Positions 40,801 through 55,800 of a stretch of DNA of 64,000 nucleotides are shown here, piece after piece. Origin of the DNA: Climacteris rufus (lineage: Eukaryota > Chordata > Aves > Passeriformes > Climacteridae); assembly GCA_013398175.1 (NCBI GenBank), contig VZRZ01002089.1, positions 426,358-490,357 on the forward strand. The letters are read 5' to 3'. Under the pieces are notes generated by a model. It worked only from the letters and a program-made list of their open reading frames with translations, made no database searches and was not told the origin of the DNA. Positions within the stretch are counted from its first letter, which is position 1. Each line of letters begins with the position of its first letter. The position numbers and the translations under genes are program-made.

Positions 40801-43800
40801 TTTTTTTTTCTGGCACAGAGGAGAAGAAAAGTTAGTTTTTAAATCTCTGAGTTTTGAAAACCAGCAACTTATTTTCAAGTCAATTGATCTGTCAGAGAAG
40901 GCACAAGTGACATCCACATCAATTTTAATATAAGTCCCATCTGGTATGAAAAACATTCTTGTTCTGCAGCATTTTAAAACTCTTTCCACTAACTCAAAGC
41001 ACAAGTTCTGATGCAGAAGCAGCTCCCAGCGTGAGTAAACAGATAGATTTTTAACTTGAGAGGACAGAAAGTGAAATTGAGGAATGCCAGAATTCTCCAG
41101 AATACTAACTTCCTAGTTTTATTAGCATTCCAAGTTTGTGCTTAAACACACACTTTTCATAAAGAAATTCAACAATTAAAAAAGGAACTTCCTACTCAAA
41201 TGAACACCTAGGACAGAGAAATTTTAAAATGTGCTTGGAAGAAAACATTTTTGGACATTAAACCCCTCATTTTCATACATATTCTGCCAAAAAACATGCC
41301 TTCAATGAGATTTTTAAGTTTTGTAGAATGAGCAGAACACAGTCTGCTGTGAACTTCTGAACTTCTGAACTAAAAAGCATTTAAATTTACAAATTAGCAT
41401 AGTTACTCTCTTTGAGTAACTTTCACATAATGCAAGATGAAATACAACCACTCATGATGGTTGTAAGAAACATTTGACTTCATTAATAAAAGTACTCAAG
41501 CAAGTCACTTAGCCTGATTGACCGGGATGTAATACAGACAGGGCACAACAGCAACTTTCCTCCTCTGGGGCTTTCTATAATCACAATTCACCCTCTGCAG
41601 CTTTTGTTTTGGTGCGGACATCAGGAAGGTTTGGAAGACACGTGAAACATCTCAGGTGTCTCACTCCTTCTTTGTTCTCAACATCAGAAGAGATACAAGG
41701 CCACAAATGTTTACATTCATGTTATTTTGAAGTGAATTGCCACTTTAGATTTATGTTAAAAATAAGATCAATAAAGTCATGATGTTTTCACTGAGGTGCT
41801 CACTCCACTCTGATTTCTGAACTTAGTGGCAGAATTTTTACTTTGATATCCACATTAAAGATGGCAATCCAGAACGGGGGCTGAAATGTTATGACACTGC
41901 CTAGATGTCTCAGCTTCAACACTGTAAACCTGCAGTGTTGAATCCTTGAACCCAGAATCCTTGCAGGCTTCTGCAATCCTGCATGGAGTCAAAAATAAGA
42001 ATTTATTCTCTCTTTGCATTTGACAGCAAATGTGGTTTCATTTACTCTTTTTAACAAGTGAAACTGCTGCAGCCACACAATCCAGGAATAATTGAATGCT
42101 GTATCTGCCACGAACTCCAACATCTCAGATCTTATTTGTACATAAATAATTCTTGATGAAATGAAAAGCCATTGTACATGTCACTATTTTGAAAAACAGA
42201 CATAGCCTCAAAACCGCCCAAAATGTCTCATTACTAAGACAGTAAAGAATTTTAGGCAATTGGGTTGCATTCTTGACTATGCCACAGCCTTTGTGTTACC
42301 AGTTTAGTATTCATCTTTTTAAAAAGTTAACATAAATTTAATGATTTTAGCTTCTTTCTATAATAAAAATTAGTAAAACAAGTGTACAACCACAGAAAAT
42401 ATTTTTATTCAATATTTTTTCTTAATCTGTAGTGTCTTTCTTTCCTTCCACATTGTTTCACTACACTAATATAGTTGCACAATCCACTGTGAAGTCTCTA
42501 CAGACAAAAAAAGAACCAGCAGCACTGGTTTGAAAGTGAAGAAGCAATGAAATTAATAGCAGTTGATGAATTATTGTACCAGCAGTTTCTAGCTCTTGAA
42601 TGAGAATTTTGCACATCTGCCACTTTGAAGCCCACTTGAGTGGGGTTGCCTTTTTCTTTCTTAATATCAAGTTGTGTAATTGAGAGAAGTGAAGTGCACA
42701 GAGAGTACAGTTGCCTGAATAAGAAAAGAACTGTAAATGCGCCCTGATTGTTTTCCAAAATTGCAAACAGGTTTCAGATGTTGTTTCTACAGACAAGGCA
42801 GGAATAGAAACACAGGTGCTTAAAGGGAAATAACTCCAAACTGTGAAATTACTGGGGTTTACAATATATTTTCCTCCCTTAACTTTTATAGTTCATCTGC
42901 ATTTCTGTGAAGATGAGACTCTTGATAAAGTCTACCCAATCTCACAGTCCATGCATAAAATGGGTAACAAGTAAACTGCACTGGTTGCATCTCAAGAATA
43001 GACCATTTCAGAGAACACACTGTGCAAGTGACTCAGTGCAGTTACTTTACCCTTGTATTTCACATTGGTGCCTGCCCATTAAAATAACACACTATTTTTC
43101 TGATTATTTTAATGCAAAATATCATGAAAATCATCAGTGCAGATTTGCAATATTGTTTAACTATTCCACAGAGCAAATGGAAGGAATGATGAAGGCATGA
43201 TGTCTACCACAAAAGAACACGAGAAATAAATACATTTTGATATGGATAAAAAAACTTAATGCATAGATACAAACAATATGACCAACCTTTGCCAGCCATT
43301 CCCACACTACCATGTAAGCATTTCCAGTATTCATCTAAAAACTAACTGAAAGTCTGGGAAAACCAGAAATGCTACTGACTATTTTCACTTATCATTGCTT
43401 TGATTTTTTCTTTATTGTAGCTAAGTGATAACATTCACTCGCTTTCAAAATATTGGTAGAGGAATGACACTATTTCCTGAGGCAGAGGAAATGAAACTTC
43501 CAAGGTGAAATGCTGACTATTTAAGATAAGTAGTTTGGTGGCACTGACATATGTATTGAATCACAAGACCAAAAGTGTATGTAATTAAATGGAGAAGTTC
43601 AAGTGAACTTCTCTACTGCATCACATGCAACACAGACAAAAATGAAACCCTGTTTTAATTTAAAACTTTCAGGAGTAACACAAAGCTAATCTTCCAAGCA
43701 GAACTACTTGAGAAGATAAAAGATATGAAGTTTAGTCTCTTGCAAAGGTAAATTATTATTGATAAGCTTTAATTGATGCATTGTGAAATGAATCAGTTAC

Positions 43801-46800
43801 ATGTATTGGTTGAAAACAAAAGCATAGCTTTGGATGTATTGGTTTAAGAGAATGAATAATTGTGATTACAGTTTACTAGCCTGTGATTTAGCTCACCCAA
43901 AGATTCTTTCCCACCTCTGTCTCAGATAGGTTGGACAAGATCACGTTTGGCCAGAAAAGGCAGTCCTCATGTTTTCTTCCTTTACAAACCAGTGCTGATA
44001 ACATTTGTCTTCTGCCAAACAACACTGGGCAGAAGTCATACTCAGACTTGCCTCCAAGAATGCTGTTATACTGGTGCAAGACTGTAGCACAACACTAGCT
44101 TAGCACTCTTTGTGGTTTAAAAACAAGCTAAATCACTAAAATGGGAGCTATTGACAAATGGAATTCATCAAGTCATAACAGTTCCAGTAGAGACAGAGAA
44201 AATTAGGACACCAAAAAATGAAGTTAACCCTCATGGAGAAATGAGTAAAACTCCTTTTTCTGTCCTCTAGCCCATCTATGTAAATGGATATACCTGTTGG
44301 TTCATGTAAAGGTAAAAATAAATAAATAAATAAACCCCCAACCTCAATAGCAACAGACATCAGGCAGCTATTTTCTATGCAGAACAAACAGAAAAATAAA
44401 CTATTTCTTCTCAATAGAACTCTACACAAAATAAGGCAGAAAAGCACTTTGGCTAAGTGAAGACTGCAAAATTGAGCCTGGACATCCTTAGGCTGAGGAT
44501 ACTAAGTTCAGATAAATTCCATACATTACTGTGCGGGTGACAACACATTGGGACAGACTGCCCAGAAGAGGTGGTGGAGTCTTCCTTGCTAGAAGAATGA
44601 TGCTGGAAGATGATTAAAGAATCATCTGGACACAATCCTATGTTTTCAGAAGACCCTGCTTAAGCAGGAATTTGTATCAGATGACTCACAGAGGTCCCTT
44701 CCAATCCTACTCATTCTGTGATTCTGTGACTTGCTTAAAAAAAAATAAAATTTGTGGTTTCTAGAATGTCAATGCATCATATATAATGCAAAACAAGCTC
44801 TGGTCTGGTGGGGACCCTTTCTGTGTTGCTGAGTCCTGTAGATTTTTGTTAGCAGCTATGGCAGAAAAAGCAATCAGCTCAGTTCTCAGTTCTGCAACCT
44901 GATCAAAATGCTGTACTTACAACCTCATAGCATCTTATTATCATGTAATTCTTTTTGTTTCATAAAATCAACATTTCAATTTCAGTGAAGAGCCATGCCA
45001 AACAGGCTAACAGCATATGAAAAAGACAGTCTTTCTTTCAGAACACTTCAGAAGAAAATGGAAGCAAGCAAATATATAAAATGTATTTGAGAGGTACAGA
45101 TATTTTGATTTTACAATCGCAAATTTCAGAATGCCTGTGCGAGCAAAGTGAATAGTAGGTTTAGCAGAAGTTTTTCACTGCTATCCAGGCTTCTTAAAAG
45201 TGGAGAAAGGGTCAAAAAGCACTAGAGGGAGCTGCTGCTCTACTTAGATTCCTGTTTTCAGAACACTGGACTAAGACAGGTGCAAGCACACAACTCGGCT
45301 CTCCTGTACTGAAATAACAGAATAGTACTCAAAATCAACATCAGACAGCAAGGATGCATACCATGAATTCTGAACCAGAAGGGCACCAAAGAACACTTTA
45401 AAAGTGTATAATATTTAATAGACTTTAAATGAATATTCAGGGGAGGAATATATTCTGTAGGTTTGCAAAAATATTTTTTTATAAACAATCAATAAAAATC
45501 CTCATTGACTCCTTGCTTTTTGTGAGCACAGGATTTGCTCCAAAGGGAAAAAAATGACATGAAACAAAGTATAAGGGAAAAATGACAGAAAAGAAAGGAT
45601 AGCTGGAAGAAATTTCATAGAGTCCCACTTTAACTGAGAAGTTCCATTACCAGATGCCAATCAATCTATGTTTCTGACACTGATACAAGTTTTTAACCAA
45701 AAATGTGCAGATGATGTTAAGGGACTAGAAACTCACTCCAAGCATCAATCTTATTGGAAAAAAAAAAAATCCCCAGAAATTAGGTTAGCAAGAAAAAGAG
45801 AAAAGACAAGATATTGAGAGAAGGTTAGGAAAGTCTTAAATGCTGCCACCAGAAAAGTAGATTTTTGACTGTTAGAAGGTGCCCTTGTAATCCTGTCACA
45901 CTAAAGCACAGCACGCATGCTGACTACAATTTTTGTAACTTTCCAGCTTTCTTTAATTTTACCTTTTGCCTTTTCCCCACAAATTCCTATCTGCACACAA
46001 TGTTATTAGGATTGTCCTTTACAATAAATTCCCCTGAGTATTGTATCCTGTCCACCAACTTCCTCCTCAAAGAAGCAGAACTTTCCTTCTCACAGTTTTT
46101 GTGTTTTCTTTTTTTTTTTTGTCAGTACTGAGCACTTGACTGTTATAATATCTTAATTAAAAACTAAACATCACAGCATAAAAACTGATAAATAAATCAG
46201 GTAAATTTATTAATTTCAAACACACGTATGCTTTATCTACCCTAGCAAATTTCATATTCTTTTGAAACATCAGCCAAAACCCAAACTTATTTATACTGGA
46301 GAGCCTAATTTTTACATGTTCAGTCAATATGTTAACCACTTTGTACCCTGTGTATGCCAAACTTATGACAGCAACCACCCTGCAGGTGTGACTGTTCTGC
46401 TGCACTTTGGAAAGGCCAAAGTAAACATTGATAGTATATCCACGTGCACGAAGAAGCTGCTTACTGATGGGAGAGAAGGGGTAACTTTAAGCACAGCAAA
46501 ACTGAATATGGTCTGAGCCTTAAAAAAGAGAGGGGGAACCATGGGTCATGTTGAAGGTTTTTTTTTGGGATGTACAAGCTGTGGCACTTGAAATACGGGG
46601 ATACTGCCAATGCACGTTAGCAGGTATTACTGCTTTTAGAGCACGCGTTTTCTGCGTGTTGTGTTCTCAGTCTTGGAAGAGGAACACAAGATGGTGGTAT
46701 AGCTGTATCCAAAGCAAGGAGCGCATCATGATAGTTATGCCAGAAACAAATACTTTTAGCCAATATTTAGGCCATGGCTGCTTGAGGAATGCTTTTCTGT

Positions 46801-49800
46801 ATGTAGTGCTAGGCTACGGTGCCCAATACAGAGTTCCTTGTACTGATGTTGCCATGCTGACAAAGTTGAGCTTTCCACTTGCTGTACAAAAATCTGAAAT
46901 ATATCTCAGTAATAGAAGCACAATTTATCTTCCACTCAAGATTTCTGGTTTATCTGTCAAGGATCATACAACTTCACGAGCCTGACCAGCCAGCAAATCT
47001 AGGATGGCAGAAATCTGTAACAGAGGAACAGCTTTTCACCGGCTCACAAAAAGCTAAGTAGATTAGGTCTAACATTGACCTCTGCTATGGTTTGCTTTTT
47101 TATCCTTTAAAGGTTATTTTTGCACTTGTATTAAGAGAGATTCTGCATCACTCCTTTCCTCTGTTTGGCCTCCTGCATTCTGCAGTACCATTTCAGCATC
47201 GGAACTGTGCAAAAGACTCAAACAAGCAAGGCTTTAAGATGGCTGTATGCAGGGGAGAAGAGTGAGAGGGAGGGATTTTTAACTACTTGTTTTTATGCAG
47301 GATAAGTGAATTGCATCATAAACTCCTCCTTCTGAATACATTCTGCAAGGAAGAAGTATTTATAAAATTTATGCAGTCTTTGTTTTAGGTGAGGCTAGAT
47401 GACATCTGTTTCATTTTAGTCGCTGTATCTCATGCAGCAGTGCATTATTCTTTTCTCTACATATAAGATGAGGTTGAACCATATGAATCAAAGGTTCAGA
47501 TGCATAAACCACTACCCTTTATCGATTTCAGGTAAGCAGAAGAAGGAGTTATGAACTTTTTATTTTATATTAAGAATGTAAAGCAGCAGAAGTTTACTTA
47601 ATCCACAAATAGCTGTTTTGTATTTGTGCATGACATCATTTTTACAATACAATATGCAGACAATTTTAGAAATATGAGAAAGACTTTCTGTACCAGAGGA
47701 AGGCTACATTCATTGAAGACTAATATACATCTATGCCTGACTTGAATTTTGAATAATTTGTCTTTGAAAAAAAAAAAAGAAAGAAAAAGAAAATCCCAAA
47801 CCTCTTAGATCTCAGCTAAATCCTTCAGTTCTTCATATTACAAATCCTTTCATAAAGTCATGTATTTCTTAATCTTTTTAATTCTTCAGTCAGCTCATTT
47901 GAACTACAGCTGAGTGCTCATTCCAGTGCTGGGTATAATCCTCCCTACCATTCAAACAGTTGGCACAAGCTTCACACAGTCCTTCATCTTTCAAATTACC
48001 CCTCTGAGACAGAAATTATCCCTTCTTCTGCAGAGCATCACGCATTTTGCAAAGGGAATGAATGCACAGTATTCACAGCTAACATACATGGCCAGTCTTT
48101 CTTTGAAATGCCAATTTCTGCTTCCTCTGATGAAGTTGCATCTTGTTCTTTCCCTCCTGTGTAGTCCCTCGTATTTGTGGACCCAGTCCTTTTATTTTTG
48201 CAGTATCAAAAGGCTACCAATAGTAGCTGTTTGATACAGTGGACTACACACGGATCAATTATTTTCAACTGATCCTGTAACCTGCTATAAAAAAGTTAAC
48301 AAAGTCTGAGGACAGAGTTAGTTACTCACAGGAGGTCCTGGTGGCCCTGGTTTTCCTGGAAGACCTGGTTTGCCTCGTCTACCCTAGAAACAAAGAATGA
48401 CAACAGACATCGATAAATGTTGTGATTAGAGACTGATTTAAAATATGAATTTTAAGAAAAGACTTATTGCCTTATATATTAGCAAAAAACAAAATAAATC
48501 AAAACCCATCCAAAATGAATACTCTGTATCAATCACTGCAATATCATCTAATTTGAGTACTTCTAGGATTGCCTTTAACAGTTATGAAAAACTATATTTG
48601 CATATGGACATTTGAGATTTATTGTCACATTTTAAAGCTTTGTCTCAAATGTGAGTGCAGACTGATAAGGCTATTAACAAAGCACCTTGATGAGATATAA
48701 AGATATTATATTTGTCTGAATACACCAGAGCTTGGGATGTTAAACTGTGCTCCAGCAGTTTGACTTGCACAGTAAGTACGTATGTGCAATATAACCCAAT
48801 TGACAAACACCCAAACCCTTCTTCTCTGGCATGTGATAACAAGCACAAAAGCCAGAGATTTATTTGCAAAAACAATTCACCGTCTTTGTGCAATTACTAC
48901 CATCTGTGTATATATAATGCACATGCAAAATCATTTGCATTAAAACTTAAAGTCCATAAAAGTCTACTTAAGGGAGACTTTACACTCAGTTTCTAAAAAA
49001 AAATGCATATATAACTATGGCAATTTTTTAGCACAGAGTTTGCTTTAACAACTGCGGTTTCCACATATGCTTTTTTTTTAGGAAGATCAACATAAAAATG
49101 GAAGTAATTTACAGGAATTTACATCTTTCTTGCCAAGCTGAAATCTGATGCACATTTTTTAGACACAACAGCTGAGAACAACTAATATCTAGGTGCAAGC
49201 GGCAAAGAAAAGAAAAAAAGTATTATATCCATTAAGACTGATTTTTTCCTTGCATATGGCAAGTGTAAATTAATGTTAACCATTAGGGGGTTGTCCTGGT
49301 GAAAACTTGGCTTAAAAAGTGAAAAAAAATAAAATACTTGCTGACAGCTCACAATTAACACATAGGGATATTTCTGTAAGCTATGGTCCCTACTTTCAAG
49401 CCTACTTCTGTATTTTATTAAATAACAATCTCATGCAGACTGAAGAAGTAACCTCAGAAACAGAAAGTGAAATCCAGTTTTGCTATTTCCGGGTGAGAGC
49501 CCTGATCTGCAGGAAATCCCTCCCATGCTCTGCATTTCATTAATCTTGATCTACGCTGAGGGGAAGAAGATGATTACAGTAAGGGTGGAAAATCCCTCTT
49601 TCTCACACCCTGCAGCACTCCAGGGTAACCTCCTACCTAGAAGGCAGGAACTCTCCTGAGAGAGGTAGGTACTTGAAGCCCTTCAAGCTGAAGAACAAAC
49701 AGACCAAAAGATTGTGTGGATGTGTTTCACCCACTGGGTTGTGCCGCATAAAATGTACACTGCTACCACGGTTTTATGAACATCCTCAGTCTACCAACGT

Positions 49801-52800
49801 GTTCTAAAGGCAGCATGAAACAAAACCACCTCAGCATATTTGGAGTGCCAAATTCCTGGGTCTTAACTAGCTGAGACATATGTTATGTGCTGAGCTGTTT
49901 AATCCCAGCAGTACTTGCACATGCAGGGCTCTAAGTGGGGCAGCTAAGGGTAAAGTTTTAGAACCAAAATACAGTACTGTAGTGCTGGGCTCAAGGCTAT
50001 AGTGGCCCTTACTACCCATCCCCAGCATGTCTTCTGCTGTGCTGGTAATACTGTTCCTGCAGCCCTGGGACCAGACAGAACTGGGAACCCATCTGGTCTA
50101 AGGACGGTCCAGAAAAAAGTGGAGTAGTTTTTGACTTTGTTCAGTTTGTTGATGCAGTTCACTGAGCAACTGAGGAGCTTGCCTGGCCTGATGGGGCACA
50201 GTACTGGGAAAGAACACGTGCACAAGGAAAGGGGGCTGCAGTTAGCTGTTTGGATTGATCTCTACTCTGGAAATGCAGGTGGAAACTAATATTTCCTGAT
50301 TTTTTTAAAAAAAAAACAGTAAACTTCCCTTAGAAACTGTGCAAAAACACATTGAGAGGTAATAATGTAATAAACAAAGATAAATTGCTCCATACTTTTA
50401 AAATAGTCCCTCTGAGTTATAATGATCTACAGTGTTAACTTCTTGAAGCACCTTCCTTTTCCTGTTTGAACTTATTTAAAGTATCCTGAGGATGACACTT
50501 AAAATCATAGCAGTCTAAACAAAGTATCAAGGAAGTGTCAGGATGAAGAAGACAGGGTCTTGATTGGCAGACACAACTGTGAATGAGGTGTTAATTACAC
50601 AGGAAAACATGGAATATGTTGGGAAGGCAATTTTATCTCTGTTTACAAGATGAGCTAAAATGTAATTTATGACATAGCAAAGACAAAATGATGAACTTTC
50701 TGAAAAAATAGTTCTAAAAAAAATTAAAATTTGGGGTAGTTATTTTTCACTGTCATTCTCAGTGAAACAGAAGAAACACTTGCCCCACTTTTAATCCAAT
50801 CATTATATCATTAGTCATTATGCAATGTTCCAGGTAAAACAACCACACAGGTCGGTACAAAGCATAAGCTTTTCATAGAGTAATAAAAGTCCTTTTTTTG
50901 CCTCTGAGCACATTTATAATCTGTCTGATATTTTAACTTTAATACAGGAATACATAACAGAATGCTACCTTTGAGCAATGCCTTTCAGATACAGAGACTT
51001 CAGTGTTAGGAATACCCAAAGCTCCACCTACTTGTCAGCACTCCTTCTTCTCTATGATTTCTCAGCATCAGCAGGGGGGAAATATAAATATACCATAGTA
51101 ACAGTGTAAGTAGAGAAAATTAGTTTATATTTTTGTTTAGGGTAATTAAAACAATTAGAAGAATGCTTTTGACAAGCCCATTATGGTGTTGCCTTGAGCA
51201 GACCATGAGCCAGACCATGACTAAATATTTACAGTTTCACTTTGAGTCATCCTTCTGGCAAGAAAGAAGTGAAAAACATGTCAGTGTCCTCTCTGGTTTG
51301 TGGAGTGGGCCTAGCAGAGAGCCACAGTTCCCATCTCCTGCTCAGCAGTGGGTCTTGGCAGCCCCATGAGAGCCCTACTTACTGCCACACTGCTGTGCAG
51401 AGGGCTGACAGCCTGCATAGGAGGCCTGTTACCTTTATTTAAAGCTCACTGAGAAAATACTGAGGTTATAAAACCATTCAAAATATAAATAAATGTCCTA
51501 AGCATCACATTCTTCCTTTAACTAATTAAAAAATGTAATACCACCTACACTAACTTAAAAACGATACGTAGTGTCAACAAGTTGTCTAATGCTACTCAGA
51601 ATGTTTGTAGAAGACCAAAACAGTTGCTGGTTATTTCCTTTGTGCTGCATATATTTTTGGTGGCAATCAATGTGATAAGTTTTCTAAATGTTACTGATAT
51701 TGTAACTTGTCACCTTGACTCCTGAAATGCCTGTCCCCATCTAATTTGTACAGCTGGCTACCATCCTCTTTTCCAAAGGACAGACTTCAACTAGATATAT
51801 ACACAAATCATTCAAATCACAACTGCTTGGTTAGGGGCAAAAAAAGATAAAATAGTAAAAACAAAATAAATGAGAAATTATGTACTTCAGGAAACACAGC
51901 TGAGTGCCTAGCTGAAGTGCATGGTCAGCTGCATTCTTTATTCCTCTTTTCCTTTGCCCCTTTTGTGAATTGAAATTACTTGAAGAGCTTTGCCTGCTGT
52001 GAAATGGAAAGCTGTTCAGAAGAGAGGCCCTGGCTGTCCTTCCATAGGGTTGTGCTCTGGTTCTGACTGCTGTCCCTGGGCACTGCTTCAGGTCCAACAC
52101 ACAGTGCAAGAATTCAAACTCATTATTGTAACCCCCTGCTGTATCATATCATATGCATCTATTCACACAGATTTAACTCTGGAGGAGTAAGATAATCCTA
52201 GTGTTTAAAAATAAGATGCGGATTATTTAAGGATAAAATTACGTAGTTATGTAGGAACACTGATATGATTTATGGAATTAATAATTTAAATAATCCACAC
52301 TTGAATATTAAGGGAAAAGTCCTTAGAATAAGCCCCTGTGAATTTTCAAGGGAAAGTGATAATTAGTAGTTCTTGAAACACATCATCACATTTCAAAACT
52401 AGTTCTAGGGAAAGCAGAAATCTGGGCTCTAAAGTCTTAACTACTGTAGTTGTTATGTAAGATTAATGAGGTTTATGTAATTTGTTTGCCAAGCTAAACT
52501 AAGATTCTCTTGGCTAATTCTCAAAACCAGACAGACAAAGGAAGAGATAGAACCAAAAGAGGAGGCAGGTGGGAAGTAAAGACCCCCATCTCAAAGTGCC
52601 TGACCCCCAGATGCCCTACCAGCGCCTTGGGTACCTGCACACAGCCACACAAGTGGAGCTTTGAGCAGTTAAAAGACTTTTTCTCCAGGTGCCCAAAGCT
52701 GCCACAAGCAGCCAGACAAGTTCCAGTGCCTACACAAACTCAGATTACAGCAGTTTGGATATTCTCTCCCCTAAATTGGAAATCTATGTTGCAGACAATG

Positions 52801-55800
52801 AATCCTTTTAAACTTCAGGAATACAATGTTAGGACTTGAATGTACAATTCCTTCTTCAATCCTATTAACTTTGGCCTTCAGGCCATATTATGCTAACCAG
52901 CATATTACAAATTAACCTCCATATTAAATGCTAAACCTGAACAAAATCATAGGAAATAAGGCCAGAAGGCAAGAAATTAAGCTGTTTGCAGAAATCATGT
53001 GCAAGTCTGTCCTCATATCCCACTAAAACCTTTCACAGAAGCATGGCTCAGAGAAGAATAGAGCACACAGACCCTAATCCCATTTTGGAAGAAAAGTCAG
53101 CAGGGAGATTCTCACTAACGTAGAAGCATTCCTGCACTCAACCTTGGGTTTCCAGTTTTAGGAATGATTTACGAAATCTCCAGTTTCTTCATTGTGACAT
53201 TAATAAAATGCTAAAAGGGAACGTCTAGCCAGACAATATAAAATTCAAATGCATTTAACAAACAAAAAAAGTCCTTAAACAGGCATAGAAATGCCAGGAA
53301 GTTGAATGCCACAACCTGTTTTGCCAACAAATCACTAGACAAAATCCATCACAATTTTTCAAGCGTCTTTACAAAAGCTCAATTTTAATTCAAAATCACT
53401 CAAAGAAATAGTTTTCAACTACATTTAGACAGTTTATACCTTAATTTTTACTGCAAAAATAATTTCTTATTCTCTCATGTTTCTATACATGTTGCTAAAA
53501 GATATTGAAAGAAATAATAACAATACAGTAATTGGAAGAGAACCTGAAAATTCTCAATGAGCCTCTTAAATAATTTCTGCTGTTCCATTAAAAGTTAGAT
53601 TTTAATTTCTTTAACAGAAATTTAGAAGGAAATTAAAAAATAGAACTCTTCTAATTGACAAATGTGTCTTTAGCATTCTAAATTACAACTTTTTTTTCAT
53701 TTAGTTTTTAAATGCCAAAGTGAGGAAAAGTACTTTTAAGCTGTATCCTTTTTTACTGGTTATGTACTTTAAGGTAGAGACATTCTGGAAGAAAAACTAT
53801 TTTACATTAAGCATTTTTTGACTGCTAGATATCAGAGTGATGGAACATATAGCACTCCAACTCAAAGACGAAGTCAGATTGGAGCTTTGCATGCTTAAAA
53901 ACAACTTACATCAAAGTCAAGAAGAACTGAGAAGATTAAAAGAGATTCCAAAACTCCAGAGCTTTAGTTGGGAAGAAAACCGTTTTGCATTGTGCCAGGA
54001 GGCTGACCTACAATGCAGAGATTATCATTGCTCTGTAAAGTTTTTTTTACAACATTTACTCATTGAACTAGAAAACAGATTATGTCAAAGAAATATTTAA
54101 ATTCTATAAACCAGATAAATGTAATCTGAATTTAAATGAATTTTGATGCCCCTCTAAATAATTATGTTAAGAAAATCTAACAGCTCTCCATCCATTTATT
54201 TATTGATGAAAATTATCCAGTTTGTCATAATAACTTTATCCATGCTTGATTAGAAAATCTTGTAATCTCAGACAGTAAACTGATTATTAACATAGGGCAA
54301 ATATTGCAATTCCACAAGGTCCCTGCAAACACATAATTTTAGTTAAATCAATGCTGAAATACTAGATATGACAGCAGACTCTCAGTTTTATGAGGTGTTT
54401 AATTTATTACTGAAATAAATCTAAAATAACTTCCTCTTAAGTGAAGCATTTGGTATTATAAACACAACTATTGGAAATAAGGAAGTTCTTTCAAAAATAT
54501 TTACTTCAGAACACCTGCAACATCCCAAAGAATACAGAGTCAAGAATATGGCTCTGATATTGTAGAAAGATTTGTAAATGATTGAACTCAGTTCATCACT
54601 GGAACAAGGGAAACTGCCATGAAGGAAAAAGAATCTGTTTAAATACATATAAAAGATTAAAAAAAAATCTTATTTATCCATAAAAACGAAGTTGTTAGCA
54701 GCTATGCTAAGAATAAGCTAGAGCTAGTCAAATAAAAAACACAGAATTGTCTGGGTTGGAGAGAATTCTTAAGATCACTTAGTATAATCCCTGTCCTCAA
54801 GCAGGATCAAGCAGGACTGTGTCTACTCAGCTTTTGAATATCTCCACAGGTGGATACTCTACAACCTCTCTGGACAACTTGCTTTAGTATTTGATCAACT
54901 TCACAATAAGAAGGTGCTTTCTTGTGTTCACACAAAATTTTCTTTTTTTTTTTTTAATTTTTTGCCCATTGCCTTTTGTCCTGTCATTGGCTACTACTGA
55001 GGAGAATGCGTCTCTTTCTTCTTTATTTCCTCACATCAGGTATTTATACACATGGAGTAGATTCCAACTGAGCCTTCTCCAGGCTGAAGAGTCCCAGCTC
55101 TCTGTCTCTATTTTTATGAAAGTTGCTTCAGCTGCACTTTGTGGCCCTGTGCTAGAACCCCCTCAGTAAGACTTTACCTTTTTTGACATGGTCTCATCAA
55201 GGGGAAGGGTATCTCCCCTGACCTGCTGGCAGTGCACTTTCAAATGCAGCCCACAATATTGTAGGCCTTTTTTATGCTCCAAGAATGCACTGTTGGCTCA
55301 TGGTCTGCTTTTTGTCTAAAACATTCTTCTCCACAAAGCTTTCTTCCAGACAGGTTGTTTCCAGTGTATGCTCATACCTGGGGTTATCCATCCCTAGATG
55401 CTGAATTTTCCATTTGCCCTTGTTGAACTTTATGTGATTTCTCTTGACCCAGTTCTCTGCTCCATTCTGTCCCATTATCCAGGCTGTTAATGAGCACACT
55501 GGGCAGTACTGGCTCTAGTAGTAGCTCCAGGATACACCACTAGTGGTTGATCTCCAACTGGACTTTGTGCCACTAATGACAAACTTCTGGACCTTGTTGT
55601 TCAGATGGTTTTCAATCCACCTCACCATCCACCCATCTAACCTTTACTTTCTCAGCTTGTCTATGCAGTTGATGAGATGAAATTATGGGAGATAATGTCA
55701 AAGGCTTTGTTAAAGCTGAGGCTGACATACACTGCTCACCTCTTATCCACCTAGCCAGTCATATCATAGTAGAAAGCAATGTATTTGGTCAAGTAAAATT

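Larger units (their letters stand above)
40657..48329. other. Intron, 7,673 bp; one CR1 fragment, (AAAT)n
   Basis: It contains the CR1 at 44510-44731 and an (AAAT)n tract at 44314-44334. There is also a short 8-bp tandem repeat (gaacttct) at 41351-41370. No coding exon recognised; the plus-strand 145-residue reading frame at 46548-46985 resembles nothing I know. Confidence 0.65.

Noticed and set aside
46548..46985. 145-residue plus-strand reading frame
   Set aside because: The length is notable but the composition is not coherent. There is no recognisable motif or splice context, so it is probably chance.
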